Below, piece by piece: positions 49,301 to 62,231 of a DNA stretch of 64,000 nt (position 1 is the first letter of the stretch; the number at the start of each line of letters is the position of its first letter). The notes beneath the pieces are model-generated. The model saw only the letters and a list, made by a program, of their open reading frames with translations. It did no database searches and was not told where the DNA came from. Position numbers and translations under genes: made by a program. The DNA lies in contig JAIWNF010000009.1 in NCBI GenBank assembly GCA_025093555.1, positions 1 through 64,000 of the forward strand, written 5' to 3'. This stretch comes from Circinella umbellata. Lineage: Eukaryota > Mucoromycota > Mucoromycetes > Mucorales > Lichtheimiaceae.

Positions 49301-49374
49301 TTGCTGCTAAAGTCTATCGTTCACAAATTGATGCCATGTATAATGCTCTATCAAATGGAAGAGCTTTTAACTAA
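46344..49374 (+). CDS. Long-chain acyl-CoA synthetase
   Basis: Seven exons (46344-46512, 46858-47380, 47494-47704, 47786-48007, 48129-48278, 48357-48650 and 48949-49374) give 664 residues. ANL-superfamily motifs: the ATP-binding loop [11 protein letters not shown] (about 228-238, split by intron 2), [24 protein letters not shown] (about 412), TGDIG (about 497), [20 protein letters not shown] (about 513-532) with the long-chain signature, and a C-terminal [16 protein letters not shown]. The enzyme activates fatty acids to acyl-CoA. No C-terminal peroxisomal SKL-like signal is present (it ends GRAFN), so membrane or lipid-droplet attachment is more likely than peroxisomal import by PTS1. The T-rich promoter lies at 46200-46340. 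Confidence 0.95.
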
Positions 49375-49520
49375 TTTAATCATATCCAACCTTTTTCCTC
49401 ATCTACCCACTCTTTGATCACTTTCTAACCCAGTCTATTAATCGGCCTTACTACCCACCATCTCCTCTTCACTTTTTGATACTAGTTTCTATATTTTTCT
49501 CCTTTTTCCTTTAATTATTC

Positions 49521-49562
<42 letters not shown>

Positions 49563-51488
49563 TTTTTTATGTAAAATCTTCTTTCATTACTTTTTTCGTT
49601 TATTATTGCCTTTTTTATTAAATATCAATAATAATAGTATAAAAGTAACACATGTCTTTTTTTTCTGTCACTTTGACGCACTTAAATTATTTTCAGGATT
49701 ATGCAAAAAAAAAAAAAATTAAGGTTTATCGAGTTTATTAAAAATAATTTAAAGTTTGCATATCACATTGGGTAAAATGATATAAAAGGGTACAGAACGA
49801 TAGAGAGAGAGAAAAGAGTGGGGGGGAGGAGGGGAGGGGAGCTTTACTACATACATCATTGCACCACGAAAAATAAAAAAAAATAAGGTTTGTTTTTTAA
49901 TGGTCTAGAAAAGAATATCGTAGCAATTTCTGTGCATAAACAAAGAATTTATTATGATAAAGAATATGTTAAAAAGGTCTTGTGATATTTTATTAGTCTA
50001 AAAAAATAATTTACCATATGATTGTTATTGCTATCACATCGGCATTCTCGGACCTGCCGAGATCCCAGCATTACTATTTGAATGTCATACTATAATTCCA
50101 TTCAGTACAGAAAAAGAAATTCTATATATATCATTTTCTTTATAATAGAACCTTAATATGTATATTATATCCAACGCACGGTTCTATTTTTTAATTCTCG
50201 AAGATCTACAAGATATTATGTGTAATTTAAGGAGAACCTTTAGTTTCTGAGAGTTAAAAGGGATGAAGATCACATACCAACTGTACATTAGGACAAAATT
50301 ACATCAGAAAGTAGAACAAACCGGCGTTAAGGAAAACGCGATAATAATGATAACCAGAACGGAGGGGGAGAGGAGACAAATATAGCGTATGAGTAAAGAT
50401 TATAATAAGGGGAAGTCTAGTTTTCAAACTCCCATAGGGAAACAGAGAGATATTTTATATAACAACAATAGCCACAAAGAGGAGGAGCAACAAATTATGT
50501 TTAAGAGAATATAATATTACGTATAAAACAGTTTTAACAGCTATTATTTAAATGCTGGGGGCACGTGGATAACATACTCATATATAGTACAGAATTTTAT
50601 AACTTGGGGGAACAAAAAGCATATATTTTTGGGATACGTAGTTTTTAATGTCATGCGTAATATAACACACAATCGACGACTGAACCATCATAATAGATCA
50701 TAATTAGAAGTAGCATTTATGGAATCGATATTTATAATGGGGAATTAGAGGAGGGAAGTGTGAAATGTAGCAATAATAGAAAAAATTATGGGTCCTCACC
50801 TGCTTTTAACCAAGATAAAGAAATTGCCTATTAATGGAATAAAGCAATGATGTACTGATATGATTTGATGCACGAGATAATTCATGTAAAGGCGATCCCA
50901 TCAAAAAATCAGAAATAAACTAGTACATAAAAAAAGTAATCCGATGATAAGATGCATATAATAACATAACTTAATTATATATTATAAATTTCTATAATAG
51001 TAACGAGCTACAAGGTTTCTATCAAACGGATAATAACCCAACAACATCGATATATAATGTATATATCAATAGTAGACCAACATCAGGTTTACATCAAAGG
51101 GTCAAAAAAAGACAATACATCTATAAAAGGACAAAGTTATATTGTAATCTGTTATCATTATTACTATTACAAAGTTTTAAGAATAAATTAGGAAAATCAA
51201 CTAAAATAGATAACTTGTTTTATCCCCAATATTCGTGGATTTCTTGCATATTGTAGTTTACTATTTGAAAAATTTAATCCCGATAACCGACAAGTAAAGA
51301 TAACTTATATAAAAAGGCATTTGAATTTCTGGAGTTCTTCCTTTCCTTCTTCCTACTTTTATTTTCTTTAAGTTAGTGTAAACAATTTTTTCTTCAATCT
51401 GTAAACTTTATTCAATTACATCTCAATCCTATTGAACAACAGCAAATCTTCATTATTATCATCGGTTTTATTATCATTATTATTCAAA
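49375..51488. other. Intergenic 2.1 kb; (AAT)n microsatellite and purine/pyrimidine runs
   Basis: An (AAT)n run of about 39 bases (49521-49559) and a G/A-rich stretch (49800-49840) are the only structures. No ORF with coding character appears on either strand. The last 150 bases are the MFS gene promoter, with T-rich tracts. Confidence 0.55.
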
Positions 51489-53961
51489 ATGAAAGATTAT
51501 TCACATTATTATCCTCAAGTTGATCCAGATGTTGAACGTGCATTATTAAAAAAACTAGACATGCGATTAGTAGCCTGGGGTACTTGCGCTTATTTTTCCA
51601 ATGTACTTCTTCGTGGTAATATGCGTAAGTAACACGAATAGTACAACTACTGATTGAAAACATCAGTTACGTAAAAATGTTGTTACTATGTAACATCTAC
51701 TTATATTATTGCTATTATAAAGGACTTCTACTAATTAAACTGATTCACTTTATCTATTATTATGTTTATATTCTAGCATATGCATTTACAACTGGTATGA
51801 ATACTGATCTTCATTTGAACTCATCCGCCTATAATTGGGCTGTCAGTATGTTTTTCATCAGTTATTCATTGTAAGTAATACTGTTATCATTCATGTACAC
51901 TAATTGCTAGAAACAGTGACTAATAGAAATATTATTAACAAATAACTAATAATTCATAAAACAATAACAAAATAACAATAAACATAACCTTTTTTTTCTC
52001 TTCTAGATTTCAGATGCCCAGTAATATCATTTTCAGTCAAGTACAACCTCGTTACTATTTGCCAACAGCAGTCATTCTTTCTGGCATTTTAAGTAACTTG
52101 GCCATATTCATTAATGATAAACATCGTGGTTTACTCTATGTCGTTAGATTCTGTATGGGATTATCAGAAGCTGTAAGTGTTTGACGATTTGCTATTGACA
52201 AAACATACGATAATAAACACTGATATCAGTATTGTTATTCCCAATAAGAATTATATTGAATGAAAATAACAAACATTTTCTTTTTACTTTATTAGGGATG
52301 TTATCCATGCATCATTTTTCTTATCAGTAGTTGGTATACACAAAAAGAATTGAATACTCGGGCTTGTATGATTGTCATTGGCTCAAATCTTGCACTTGCT
52401 GCCAATGGCTTAATCGGTGGTACTGTATTTACTACTTTAGATGGCGTTGCCAATGTTCGAGGCTGGAAATGGATGTTTATGATTGAAGGTGTATTAGCCA
52501 TTCTTATTGGTATTGCTGGTTATTTTAGTTTACCCAACTACCCTTATAATACTCCTTGGATTACAGGAGTTGAACGCCAGGTTGCTTTACAACGTAAACC
52601 CATTACTCGAAATTTTTGGAAAGACCACGAAAGTTTATTATTTGTTAGTGCTAAAACGTAAGTTTTTTTTTCTGTATTTTATAATAACAGCTCTTTTTTC
52701 GCTTCTCCCTTTTTTTATATGTATTCTTCCCTTTTATTCGTTTAATCCAAAATTGCTTTTTACCATACAAACTCTTACGCACTTGAGAGTTTTTTTTATA
52801 TCCTGGACTTGGTATACAACCCCCTTAATTTGCTTTTACACCTAATTCTTTAAAATCTTTAATATATTTATCTGCCTCTCTCTCTTCCACACACCAACTG
52901 ATTTGTTTCTTTTGTTTATTTATATGTACTTTTTATTTATGTTTGAATAATTATTAAGATATTGTTTCTGATGCTAATACACTTTGAAACTAATTGTACC
53001 GTATGTAATATTCTTTATTTTCTTTAATGATATATATTTATATAGATTAAAGCATTTGGCAACAACACCTTATATTTATATGCTTATATTTATGTTTGCA
53101 TGTATTATTATGGGAGATACAATGATACATAATTTTGCCATTATCCTGAATGGTATGGGTTATTCTTCAGTTCAATCCAATTATTACAGTGCATCTGTAT
53201 ATATTTTTTCCATTGTTCCGACTTTGGTCCTTGCAAAGACTTCAGACATCATGCGACATAAAGGGTTACACATCTTCTTAGTTTCTCTATGGTCTGCGCT
53301 TTGGTATTCTTTTTCCTGGTTTAGTAGCTCTTCCGTGCAGCTCATGTTCGTTGCGGCTTGTGCAGTTACTTTGAACGCAGTGCTGATCCCAATTACGCTT
53401 AATTGGGCAAGTCAAATTTATGCATGTGATCATGAAATGCGAGCATGTATGATGGCCCTTATTGTTTCCGTTGGTAATTTTATTCCTTATTTAATCAAGC
53501 CAATGACTTGGGAAGTCACAGATGCTCCATATTTCCGTAAGTAATTCTATGTTTCTTTCAATTGCTATTTATAGCAATCCTGTTCTAGATCATCTACAAT
53601 TCTTACTATTGCTATTACTCTGAGATTTTCTTTTCTTCCCTTTATCTTTGTTATCATTCTATCTTAATTCACTTATTTAAATTTTTTGTATAATGACGTT
53701 TATTTTCTTGTTATATTATTAGGTACCGGTAAAATTACATGTGTCCTTGCCGGTCTAGGTGCGGCTATTACCTGCATTTTGATTACATGTTGTCTAAAAT
53801 TGAGATTCAGACTACCACAAGATGTCCGTCAAGATGAATTTATGAATGAGCAAAAACCTTTACTTCCTAAAATTCGAATTCACTCTGGCATTAATGATTG
53901 TGGCGATAGTGACAATGAAACTTACAGAGTAAACTATAGATCCCTTGCATCACCACCTTAA
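51489..53961 (+). CDS. MFS permease, DAL5/allantoate (anion:cation symporter) type
   Basis: Six exons (51489-51624, 51777-51870, 52007-52172, 52296-52657, 53046-53536 and 53723-53961) give 495 residues. The N-terminus LLKKLDMRLVAWGTCAYFSN opens the first membrane helix as in the ACS family. MPSNIIFSQVQPRYYLP and RGWKWMFMIEGVLAILIG are hallmark stretches of DAL5/pantothenate/nicotinate permeases. About twelve hydrophobic segments can be counted, with a hydrophilic C-terminus containing NEQKPLLPKIRIHSG. It would import a small organic anion such as allantoate, a vitamin or a carboxylate; the substrate cannot be read from sequence. The ATG at 51489 was chosen; the open frame extends upstream without another Met. 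Confidence 0.88.
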
Positions 53962-54638
53962 TAAAAAAAACTATAGCATACACCATCCTGCTATGTATTT
54001 ATGTCTCATTATTTATATTCCCATTTTGTTATACCTTCACCTCCTCCTCCTCCTCCCCACCCCTTTTTTTTATCCAAAAGAAATATTCTCTTATATTATT
54101 ACAGTATTCATCATTTATTCTACAGTATCACCAGCAACATTATTATCATTTGTTTATAGTACCATTTCCTTTTTTTTTTGTCTTTTTTTCGTGTGTCTGA
54201 CTCTTTTAAACATACACATGATTATCAACATTTTTGTATTTTTAATAAAACGTATGTAGTACCATACATTTTTTGAACACAATCTAGTATATGTAATATA
54301 TATTTATATATATAAAGGAATGTATAGTTTTCCCATCATTATATTAAGAAAATTGAGAGTAAAAGAAAAGTGAAAACAATCAAAAGGAGGGGAAAGAAAT
54401 AGAAAAGTAGTGAATGAATCAAAGAGTACTGTAAAATAAAGTGTTGTTATATAAGAATATTATTGTTGTGTTCTTTTCTCCCATAATAAAAAAAAATAAG
54501 ATGTAATAGTATACAAGCAAATGCTAAAAGCAAGTAATAATTGGGGCTGCTTATGAATGTAGAATATGTATTTGGAATTTGGAATAGAGTGTTATATATA
54601 AAAATTATCAATAGTTATAATTAATAATTATAACCCAA
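53962..54638. other. Intergenic between convergent genes
   Basis: T-rich and A-rich runs only. A + strand open frame (53945-54259) overlaps the MFS gene's 3' end and has low-complexity hydrophobic composition; it is not called. Confidence 0.6.
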
Positions 54639-56414
54639 TTAATTATGACCAAAGAATCGAGTCATAACACTAAGATAATGTGAACTGATAGTATCTTTAT
54701 CATTTTGATACATAGTCATGAGTGTACCCATAGCAAGCATAAAGAGTGCAACATCACCATTGCGAATATTACGGGCATAACCGTATTTAACAGCCAACAT
54801 CCACCACGACTCTATAGCTCGAGGTAAGCAGTATAAACCAAGCTCTATACAAGTGATAGAAACCAAAAGAAAAATAAGGTTATTTAATAAACCTACGTAA
54901 TTATACTTTTATCATCGTAACTTACCAAGCTGACGACCACGTGCTTCCAAAAATGTCATTGCACCACCAACAGCACCGGGTAAAAGATAAATCCAAGGTC
55001 GCTCCTTTCCAATAAAAGGTCGAACAGCACAAGGTGTAGCGAAACCCATACTAACATACATAGCCAAAAAGAATGCAGATCGTATACATGAATAAGTAAA
55101 CTTGGACAATACATCGGTTGGTCTAATATAATATAATTTAATATTAATATATCAATACTGAATTAGTCATTTTACTTCATATAATTTATATATAATTATA
55201 ATAATAGTATAAAAATAAAAACTTACTGTGTTGTCAATTGCTTGGATCGGAATACAGCTGTCATGATCTAGTAAAGCAAAAAAAATAAACCCCGCTATTT
55301 TTAATATCTTTTTTTTTTTTACCCCACATAATAAAAGTGTGTGACCCTTGCAGGCACAACTCCGCCTTTTTTGAATTAAGAAACCCCATACACAAAGTCA
55401 TTTAATAAGTATTTTTTTTAAAAAGAAAACTTACCACATTCAAAGGTACATATAACTTGAGTGCTCTCAAATATTCATCTCGAAAAAGTGTTACTTTACT
55501 TCGTGGACAACTTGGATCCAATGGGTGTTGTAATGCACACATAATAAATTTGTGACGAATCTTGGGTGGAATGATGGTGGCAATATTTGGACTCACGTTC
55601 TCAGCAATGAATTCACGACTAGTTGTATCCAAAGGCATACGAATCGATCCTTTTTCAGTTGCCATACGATTAACTGTGTCTCCAATTGCTTGTCTCAAGG
55701 GTGCAGCCATACCACCAAAGTCATGTTTCCATCCAGAATGTGTCAATAAGAAGGAGTCATAGGCTTTTGGTAGTGTTTCTTGGTGGAATAAAAAGGCAAA
55801 GATAATTTGTGCATTTGCCAAAATCATAACGCCAACACCAGCCCACCGTTGCATAAATTTGGCTAAATGATCCTCCCAACTTTTTTTGACTACCAACTGT
55901 CTTGGTTGACCTGGTGCAAATCCTTCTCTATCCACTTTTTCTTTGAGTGCTTGGAGCTCTTTATTATGTCTTTTTTTGCGACTAATAGCCCATTGTTTCA
56001 TTAACCAAGCGCCAGTGAATTGAATAGCACGAGTGAGAAGATATAATAAAATGGATTGACGTCTACGCTTATCGCGATCAATTAAAAGAGAGGCACCAGC
56101 TATTGATCCTGCAACAAATGCATTCAATCGATCCGACCGTGAGTATCTTCTTAATAAGCATAAAATACCCTTATAACTGCTCAGGAATGTGCTCAAAAAC
56201 AATGCAAACATAGCCGTATCTCTACAAATAAGTTGTATTAGAATTTTAACAAACTATCTCATACTTATTTTTTTCTGTTATTCTATCCCCTTTAAGATTT
56301 TTTTTTCTTCCTTTTTATTCAATCCCCCTTTTCCCATCTCAAACCCGTCCCATGATAAAAAAAAAAGGTTCCAGCTCCTCTCACGACATATCAAAACTGT
56401 TCCTTAATTATCAA

Positions 56415-56445
<31 letters not shown>

Positions 56446-57109
56446 ACTTACTTTCCGGCCAATTGTTTCAAAATACTTGGTCTAATAACATGTTGGTACA
56501 GTTAATTTCCACTTACACATCACTCAAGTTGATTTTTCGTTTCGTTGCCAAGCATTTCTTATACTAACGATATTTTACCTTTTGAACACCTTGCCCATCA
56601 ATAATGCAGGTAAAACACCGATTAAATATTTCATACTAAATCCAACAGCAAATGCTTTGAGAAAACCTCTCGCACAATTTTGTGTACATGTTTTTCCTTC
56701 ATGATGACAATAAGGACTTGTTGTACTCTGTCTTCCTTTTCTAGCGGATGTTTCACGTCTTTGTTTTGCTGCTTCAGTAGCTTCCAATGAAAGTCGTGTG
56801 AGATTTTGACTAATATTATTAGTAGAAAAAAAACAGAGCAAATATGCAAACATGCTCATAAGAATATGTATAGTATATATATATATATAGATTGCATCAT
56901 TTTCTTTTGTAATTGTACATCAAGAATAAAAAAAGTTTGTTGGGAAACTTTTACCTGCTTAATCGTTTCAACTTATCTTGGAACGATCGAATGGAGGCAA
57001 GTACTGTTTCTGTTTCTCTATCCGTCAATAGTTTAGACACAATTTGTGCCAAACTTTCTAAAAAGTTTTCATAATACGATTCTGGTAACGGCGGTAATTC
57101 CGTTGACAT
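54639..57109 (-). CDS. TMEM135-family membrane protein
   Basis: Six exons on the minus strand (56955-57109, 56579-56809, 55435-56221, 55227-55267, 54926-55122 and 54639-54844) give 538 residues. Typical stretches are HEGKTCTQNCARGFLKAFAV, YSRSDRLNAFVAGSIAGASL, RRQSILLYLLTRAIQF, CALQHPLDPSC, and near the C-terminus YCLPRAIESWWML followed by GDVALFMLAMGTLM. The paired motifs (a Cys-rich N-terminal loop, RLNAFVAG, LPRA-E--W) are those of TMEM135, a Tim17/peroxisomal-PMP24-related family. In animals TMEM135 affects mitochondrial fission, peroxisomes and lipid homeostasis. An (AT)n run (56415-56441) lies in intron 2. Exon 4 is only 41 bases. The fungal role is inferred. Confidence 0.88.
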
Positions 57110-57540
57110 TATTTGGAATTATACAAATAAATAATGAGAGGGGTAAAAGACTTTTATTATACTATTTAAGAAAAAAAGAAGGAATGGAAATAAAAGCAAA
57201 GAGAAAGAAGAAGAGAGAAAAAGAAAACTGACCCACGATCAGCTTTAGGCAACCCACATCTATTATACATTGAAGCATACACGCGAAAAAGCAGCACAAT
57301 TTTGAACTTCAGCTCATAAATCTCACATGACAAAAACTGCAGGAACCCAACCGATGGTTCTATTCCCCAAAGTTGTACCAAAACTGGTTAAAAAAGATTT
57401 GACTGTGAAAGAAGCAAGGTTGTCAATTCCTGGTAAATTTGTGCTGAGTAACCATTCTCACCACCTTTTGTTGTTTATTAAGAATACAAATACACATTTT
57501 CTTCTGGTTATTGATATACTTTATTTATATAGCGCTCTCA
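57110..57540. other. Spacer with two opposing coding-like ORFs
   Basis: On the + strand, 57327 onward reads MTKTAGTQPMVLFPKVVPK and KKDLTVKEARLSIPGKF, with coding-like composition, before running into low complexity. The minus strand of the same DNA (57166-57381) also has a fair open frame. No family is recognised for either; neither is called as a gene. Confidence 0.3.
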
Positions 57541-60310
57541 TTACATACTATTTTCACCCCCTCCATTATTATTATGATCGTCATCATTGTCTCGTAAGAT
57601 TTTTTTGGGGCTTAAACATAAGGAAGCGATAAACCCCACAAATCCACATATTGCCACGCCAACAAAGATCCAATCCAATGCCATTGCATATGCTTGTGAT
57701 GCTACCTGTCGTAAATGAGGTTCTAAGGTATCAAGAAATTCAGGAGTTTGCTGCGCGTATTGAATTTGCTCTTCTGTTAGTTCCATCATGGATCGTAAAT
57801 AGTATATAAGCATATTTTTAAATATAGCTCCTCCAATTGCTATACCGCTGGCGAATCCAAAATGGCCAAAGAATGATACTAATGATATAGCCGCTGCTAG
57901 ACTAATATATTTTGATCGTTGTGATACAATAATAATAAATCAGTTGCCAAAAACATACAATTGTATTAATGTTAATAATATAATCCTAAAATGTGCATAT
58001 TTGTTGTGTATTTCATATGCACTTCAAATAGTTAGACTTACTCACTGGGTGTTGCATTGGCCTGAGCGGCAACATATACACTGAATATATAATAATGATA
58101 CAATATTAATTAAATCATTAGTTTCTATTATTGTTATTTTTCTTTTTACATTTAGCAAATGAGGAAACAACTGATCGATACTTTTGAATACAAAAACCGA
58201 CGCCAGCGCCAGTAATCATCAAGTAAAAAATTTGCTGAAGATGCTGAGTACCGGCAAGTAAAGTTGATTCTAATCCACCCCCTATAGCAATTAATGCGTT
58301 TCCAAACCAAAACATCACCCGATAATGACCCGTAGTGGCCACCAAGTATCCGCTTAAAATACTAATTAAATCCACAGGCACAAGGAACGGCAAAAGCTCG
58401 ATTCCAGCTATCAAGGGTGTATCTCCATTTGCAACTTGAAAATAAATGGGCAAGTAATATACATTCATAAACATGGCCATACAGAATGTCAATGCCATGA
58501 TATACGTTATTACTTGATCTCGAATTTTAAAGAGGTGTAAGGGTAAAATAGGTTCTCTTTTTCTTTTAATATTGTTCGTCGTCATTGTCATTGCCATCGT
58601 TGTATTGCTATTTCTATTTTCGCTCGTGTCTCGTGATAGTAAGATGGTAATAATAGCTAGTAAAACACATCCACCATAAAGACCAAGAATAATAGGACTT
58701 GTCCATGAATATTGCGTGCCACCCCATTGGGTTGCCAGTAAAAAACATGACACCGTTGCAATAAATAGCGTAGCGCCGATAAAATCAATCCGAAGCCATT
58801 TTTCTTGCCAACTTTTCATTAGTTCTTGTTCATGCTCATTGGATTGATACGTTGCTGGTAGACATAAAACCAAAATACTCAGTGCTAATATACCTATGGG
58901 AATGTTAATATAAAAAATCCAACGCCAGCTTGCTTTTTCGGATAGAACGCCTCCTATCAATGGACCACAAATAGATCCTGTAGCCCAACATAATCCAACA
59001 AGTGACTATAACAATATATTTAGTTTCATTAGTTTTGTTTTTCTTCTGGATCGATTTTTTTTTCTTGGTTTTTTTTTAGATTCTAATGGTAAAGAAACCT
59101 TACCTGATATTTGGCACGTTCTCGGAGTGGGACAAGATCACCTATAGTAATCATAACGAGTGGACTTATTCCTGCGGCACCTATGCCTTGTACAGCTGTA
59201 AAGCAAAAGTATTCCCATCGCATCAGAGGCGAGCGCATAATGAAAATTTAGAAATATGAAAACCTAATTCTTATTTCTGATACATCAAAATTTCCTTTAT
59301 ATAAGGGGATGAATACCTCTCATGACACACAACATTACCATGTTTGGAGCTGAACCAGAAAATCCACCTAACATGATACAGATAAGTTTCCAGTCGTAAG
59401 TTTTTTTTTTACCCTTCCATATAATTGAGTCATGACATTTAATTATTATTATCAAAACAATATACTTTACTTCCAATTAGAAATACAACGATGGAAACAA
59501 CAATTGTACATTTTCGTCCGAAAATATCAGCAAGCTAAAATAACAATATATATTATTGTGGTTGTATTAAAATCAACAGTAGCACAAGAAAACAAATACT
59601 AGCAGAATTTTTGTAACTCTTTACAATTTTCCCCTTACTTTTCCATATATAGGCTGTAAAGCAGTCATTGGAACAATGTATGCCGTACCTACCCATTCCA
59701 CTTGTTCCAACGATTTAAAAGTTGAAGCAATAACTGGTAATGCTGTAGCAACTATCCACATAGAACAGCCGAAAAAAAATGTGTTACTATGGGAGCAATA
59801 TCAAAAGTCCGTCCATTTTCGTGTAAACAACAGGTTATGCTGTTTTAATAACGTACCTATACTTTGATCTAGAGAAACCAAAAGTAAGCTCAAAAACAAA
59901 CTAAAAAGAATAAAAACAATTGTTTACTTTTCAGAGTTGTCAGTTTGAACTTTTTTCGATGAAGATATTTTGAGAATATGGCTATAAGAAAAATAAATAA
60001 ACGAACAATAGAAGAATAATATTAACCTTATCATGATAATGTATAATTGTAGAGTAGATTGTTTTTGATAGTAAGGTAGCTCTTCTACTTCTTCTTCTTC
60101 TTCTTCTTCATTGTCTGTTGATAATCTTGAAAATATTGAAATAGAGGTACTGGTTGTTGACTTTATGCTTTGCCCGCTACTAAAAATAACAGGATGAGAA
60201 GCTTCTTCACTACTAGTGACGCTATAGATGGATCCAGGTAATGATTTATCTAATGATGAAGAACAGGCAGCAATAATAGTGCTACTTGTATTAGAATGGT
60301 GCATAGCCAT
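57541..60310 (-). CDS. MFS drug:H+ antiporter, DHA2 (14-helix) type
   Basis: Nine exons on the minus strand: 60027-60310, 59857-59900, 59751-59639, 59534-59471, 59367-59317, 59195-59104, 59005-58182, 58080-58046 and 57896-57541. They give 620 residues. A Ser/Glu-rich N-tail is followed by the first helix, LFLSLLLVSLDQSIVATALP. Family motifs: LADIFGRK (motif A), RAVQGIGAAGISPLV (motif B), and ASWRWIFYINIPIG (motif C region of DHA2). About 14 hydrophobic segments are counted, with a long loop after the sixth containing NEHEQELMKSWQEKWLRIDF. The family exports toxic compounds or siderophores; the substrate is unknown. Several exons are tiny (35-64 bases). Confidence 0.88.
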
Positions 60311-61151
60311 TGTATATGTTATACAATGTCAATAAGAAAAAAAGAGAGAATCTAAGGTACAGGAGGAAAAAACGAGAAATGGAAAGAAAAACGAAAAAAA
60401 AAAATGAAGAGGTCGAAAAGCGAATCTTATTATAATCTGAGCTTTTTTTCTAAATCGGGGATCTTCCCTCCTTAGAGTAAGATGAGAACTGAAAATAAAA
60501 TATTTTATGCAAATGCAAAAATGTTTCTATGCATAAGTCGTTTATATTGTTACACCGAAAAACCAAAATCAAATAAAAATCCATTGGTTTTTTTTTGTCA
60601 GTCGATTACTTGGAAACATTATCATTTATAAGTTTTATTGAGAGTAAAAAATAACAGGGATATTTTAGCTTCGTATAAGCAATACTATTCTATATGCTAC
60701 AATTTTTTTTTCTCCGGAGCAAACTTTTTGTCTTCAGCTTTTTAAATGTTCAGAAAGGTCTTAAAATCAGTTCAACTGATACTGAACATATCTATCACAT
60801 AAATTAAATACTTCTGTGTAGAATGTTACGCATTTAGTAAAGTAACATTTCTTCATAATAAAAGATATTTTATGTACTGCTTGATAACTATATAATAAAG
60901 CATGTTATTTGATCTTATTTCTTATAATACGTACCATCTAAAGAAAGAAAAAAAATATCTTTTACACCAGATATAATATACCTATTATGCCAATTATTTT
61001 TATTTTCTACAAGTTTAATATCATAATCTCAAGCATTTAATACATAATTCTTCATAGTTTTGTAATCTAGTCATCCTAATACGTAATATTGAGCTTTGAT
61101 AATCAAAACTAATGATGTACACTAGTAAACATGGTTTCAAATACGTTGTTT
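60311..61151. other. Intergenic flank of the MFS gene up to a transposon
   Basis: A/T-rich, holding the MFS promoter near 60311-60430. No coding character. It ends at the terminal inverted repeat starting at 61152. Confidence 0.55.
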
Positions 61152-61947
61152 TACCGTCACCGCTCGATATAACGATACACCCCGTCGGACCAAAAGTGCA
61201 TCGTTATATCGAATTATCGTTATATCGAATTCATGATCCGAGCTGCAATGATCGGGTAAAATTCTATCCTTATGTACTTGGCCTCACATGTATATGTCTT
61301 ACAAAAAGAAGAGAACCCTAAACACATTATATCATTCGTACTGTAACTAAGCTATAAAAATAAAAATAGATCTTTTTTTTCTTTGTACGTACAATGTTTA
61401 TTTTCAAATATTCCTTAAGATATTCCTTCTAACTGAATTAAAATCATATCGTCACATATAATTAATGTCAATCCCTTATAAGAAAAAAAATGCGAGTGTT
61501 GTACTTCTATAATCAGCATCAAAAAACTGTCTATTGTTTATAAAGACATTCAAAATGACAAGAACAAGTTCGACTTGCAAAGTTAGTATAATAAAAAAAA
61601 TCTGATTTTGAAAAGAAAGAAGAAGAAGCAGCATATCACTGGCTTTTCTTTTTTTGGAAAAGGCGATGCCTGAAGATAAATTTGATGTTCAAACTCTTCA
61701 CAAAAATATTTAAAAACTAAAGTAAAAACATAAAAAAGTGCCCATCAAACTAGTGTTATTTCCTTTTAAAAAAAATAAAGATATGATTTGTCCGCTCGAT
61801 ATAACGATATTTTTGCCAAAACTCTATCGGATATCGTTATATAAAATTAACGATATTTCCCCGCTTAATCTGTCTTGAACCCCAAAACCCTATCGTTATA
61901 TCGAAATATCGTTATATCGAATATCGTTATAGCGAGCGGTGACGGTA
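61152..61947. mobile_element. Non-autonomous DNA transposon, pogo/Tigger-like (Tc1/mariner)
   Basis: The left end TACCGTCACCGCTCGATATA (61152-61171) and the right end, read on the other strand, TACCGTCACCGCTCGCTATA (61947-61928), form terminal inverted repeats with one mismatch in the first 20 bases. They continue with AACGATA. Flanking TA may be the target-site duplication. Inside both ends the unit ATCGTTATATCGA recurs in direct and inverted copies (61200-61231 and 61900-61923), and a third copy of the end module occurs at about 61794-61812. No transposase frame is present, so it is a MITE-like or deletion derivative of 796 bases. Placement in the pogo group rests on the TCGATATAACGA ends and the TA target. 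Confidence 0.7.
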
Positions 61948-61982
61948 GTATATTTTTGACTATTTCTACGCTACCTGGGTAG

Positions 61983-62231
61983 CAATGCGCTCGATGTCAC
62001 AAACCTGATCATCAAGTACGTATCTGCCCCTCTCACCTTCGCAACTTTCGTACATGCTGGACTTGTGGTAAAGTTGGTCATATATCTGTCAACTGCAATG
62101 ATGAACGAGAACATCTTCCGGGAAACAAAGGAAATCATGGATCAAAACGTCGCAGTATTCGAAACAGTAATACGGACCTTTCTACTCTAGCAACAAGCGC
62201 AACCAAAACACAGTACCACTGGAAACGCTAA
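61983..62231 (+). pseudogene. Tandem CCHC zinc-knuckle remnant
   Basis: Following a TAG that may be a splice acceptor or a stop, 83 codons (82 residues) are open. Two zinc knuckles are exact C-x2-C-x4-H-x4-C matches: CARCHKPDHQVRIC and CWTCGKVGHISVNC. A basic Arg/Ser-rich tail with GSKRRSIRNSN follows to the stop. Such paired knuckles occur in retrotransposon Gag/ORF1 proteins and in cellular RNA-binding proteins. The fragment begins 35 bases after the transposon end, with no start codon. It is likely the remains of a gene or retroelement disrupted there. Confidence 0.5.

Noticed and set aside
51432..51488. Longer N-terminus for the MFS permease
   Set aside because: The upstream extension begins at a non-ATG codon; the ATG at 51489 leads directly into the conserved N-terminal segment.
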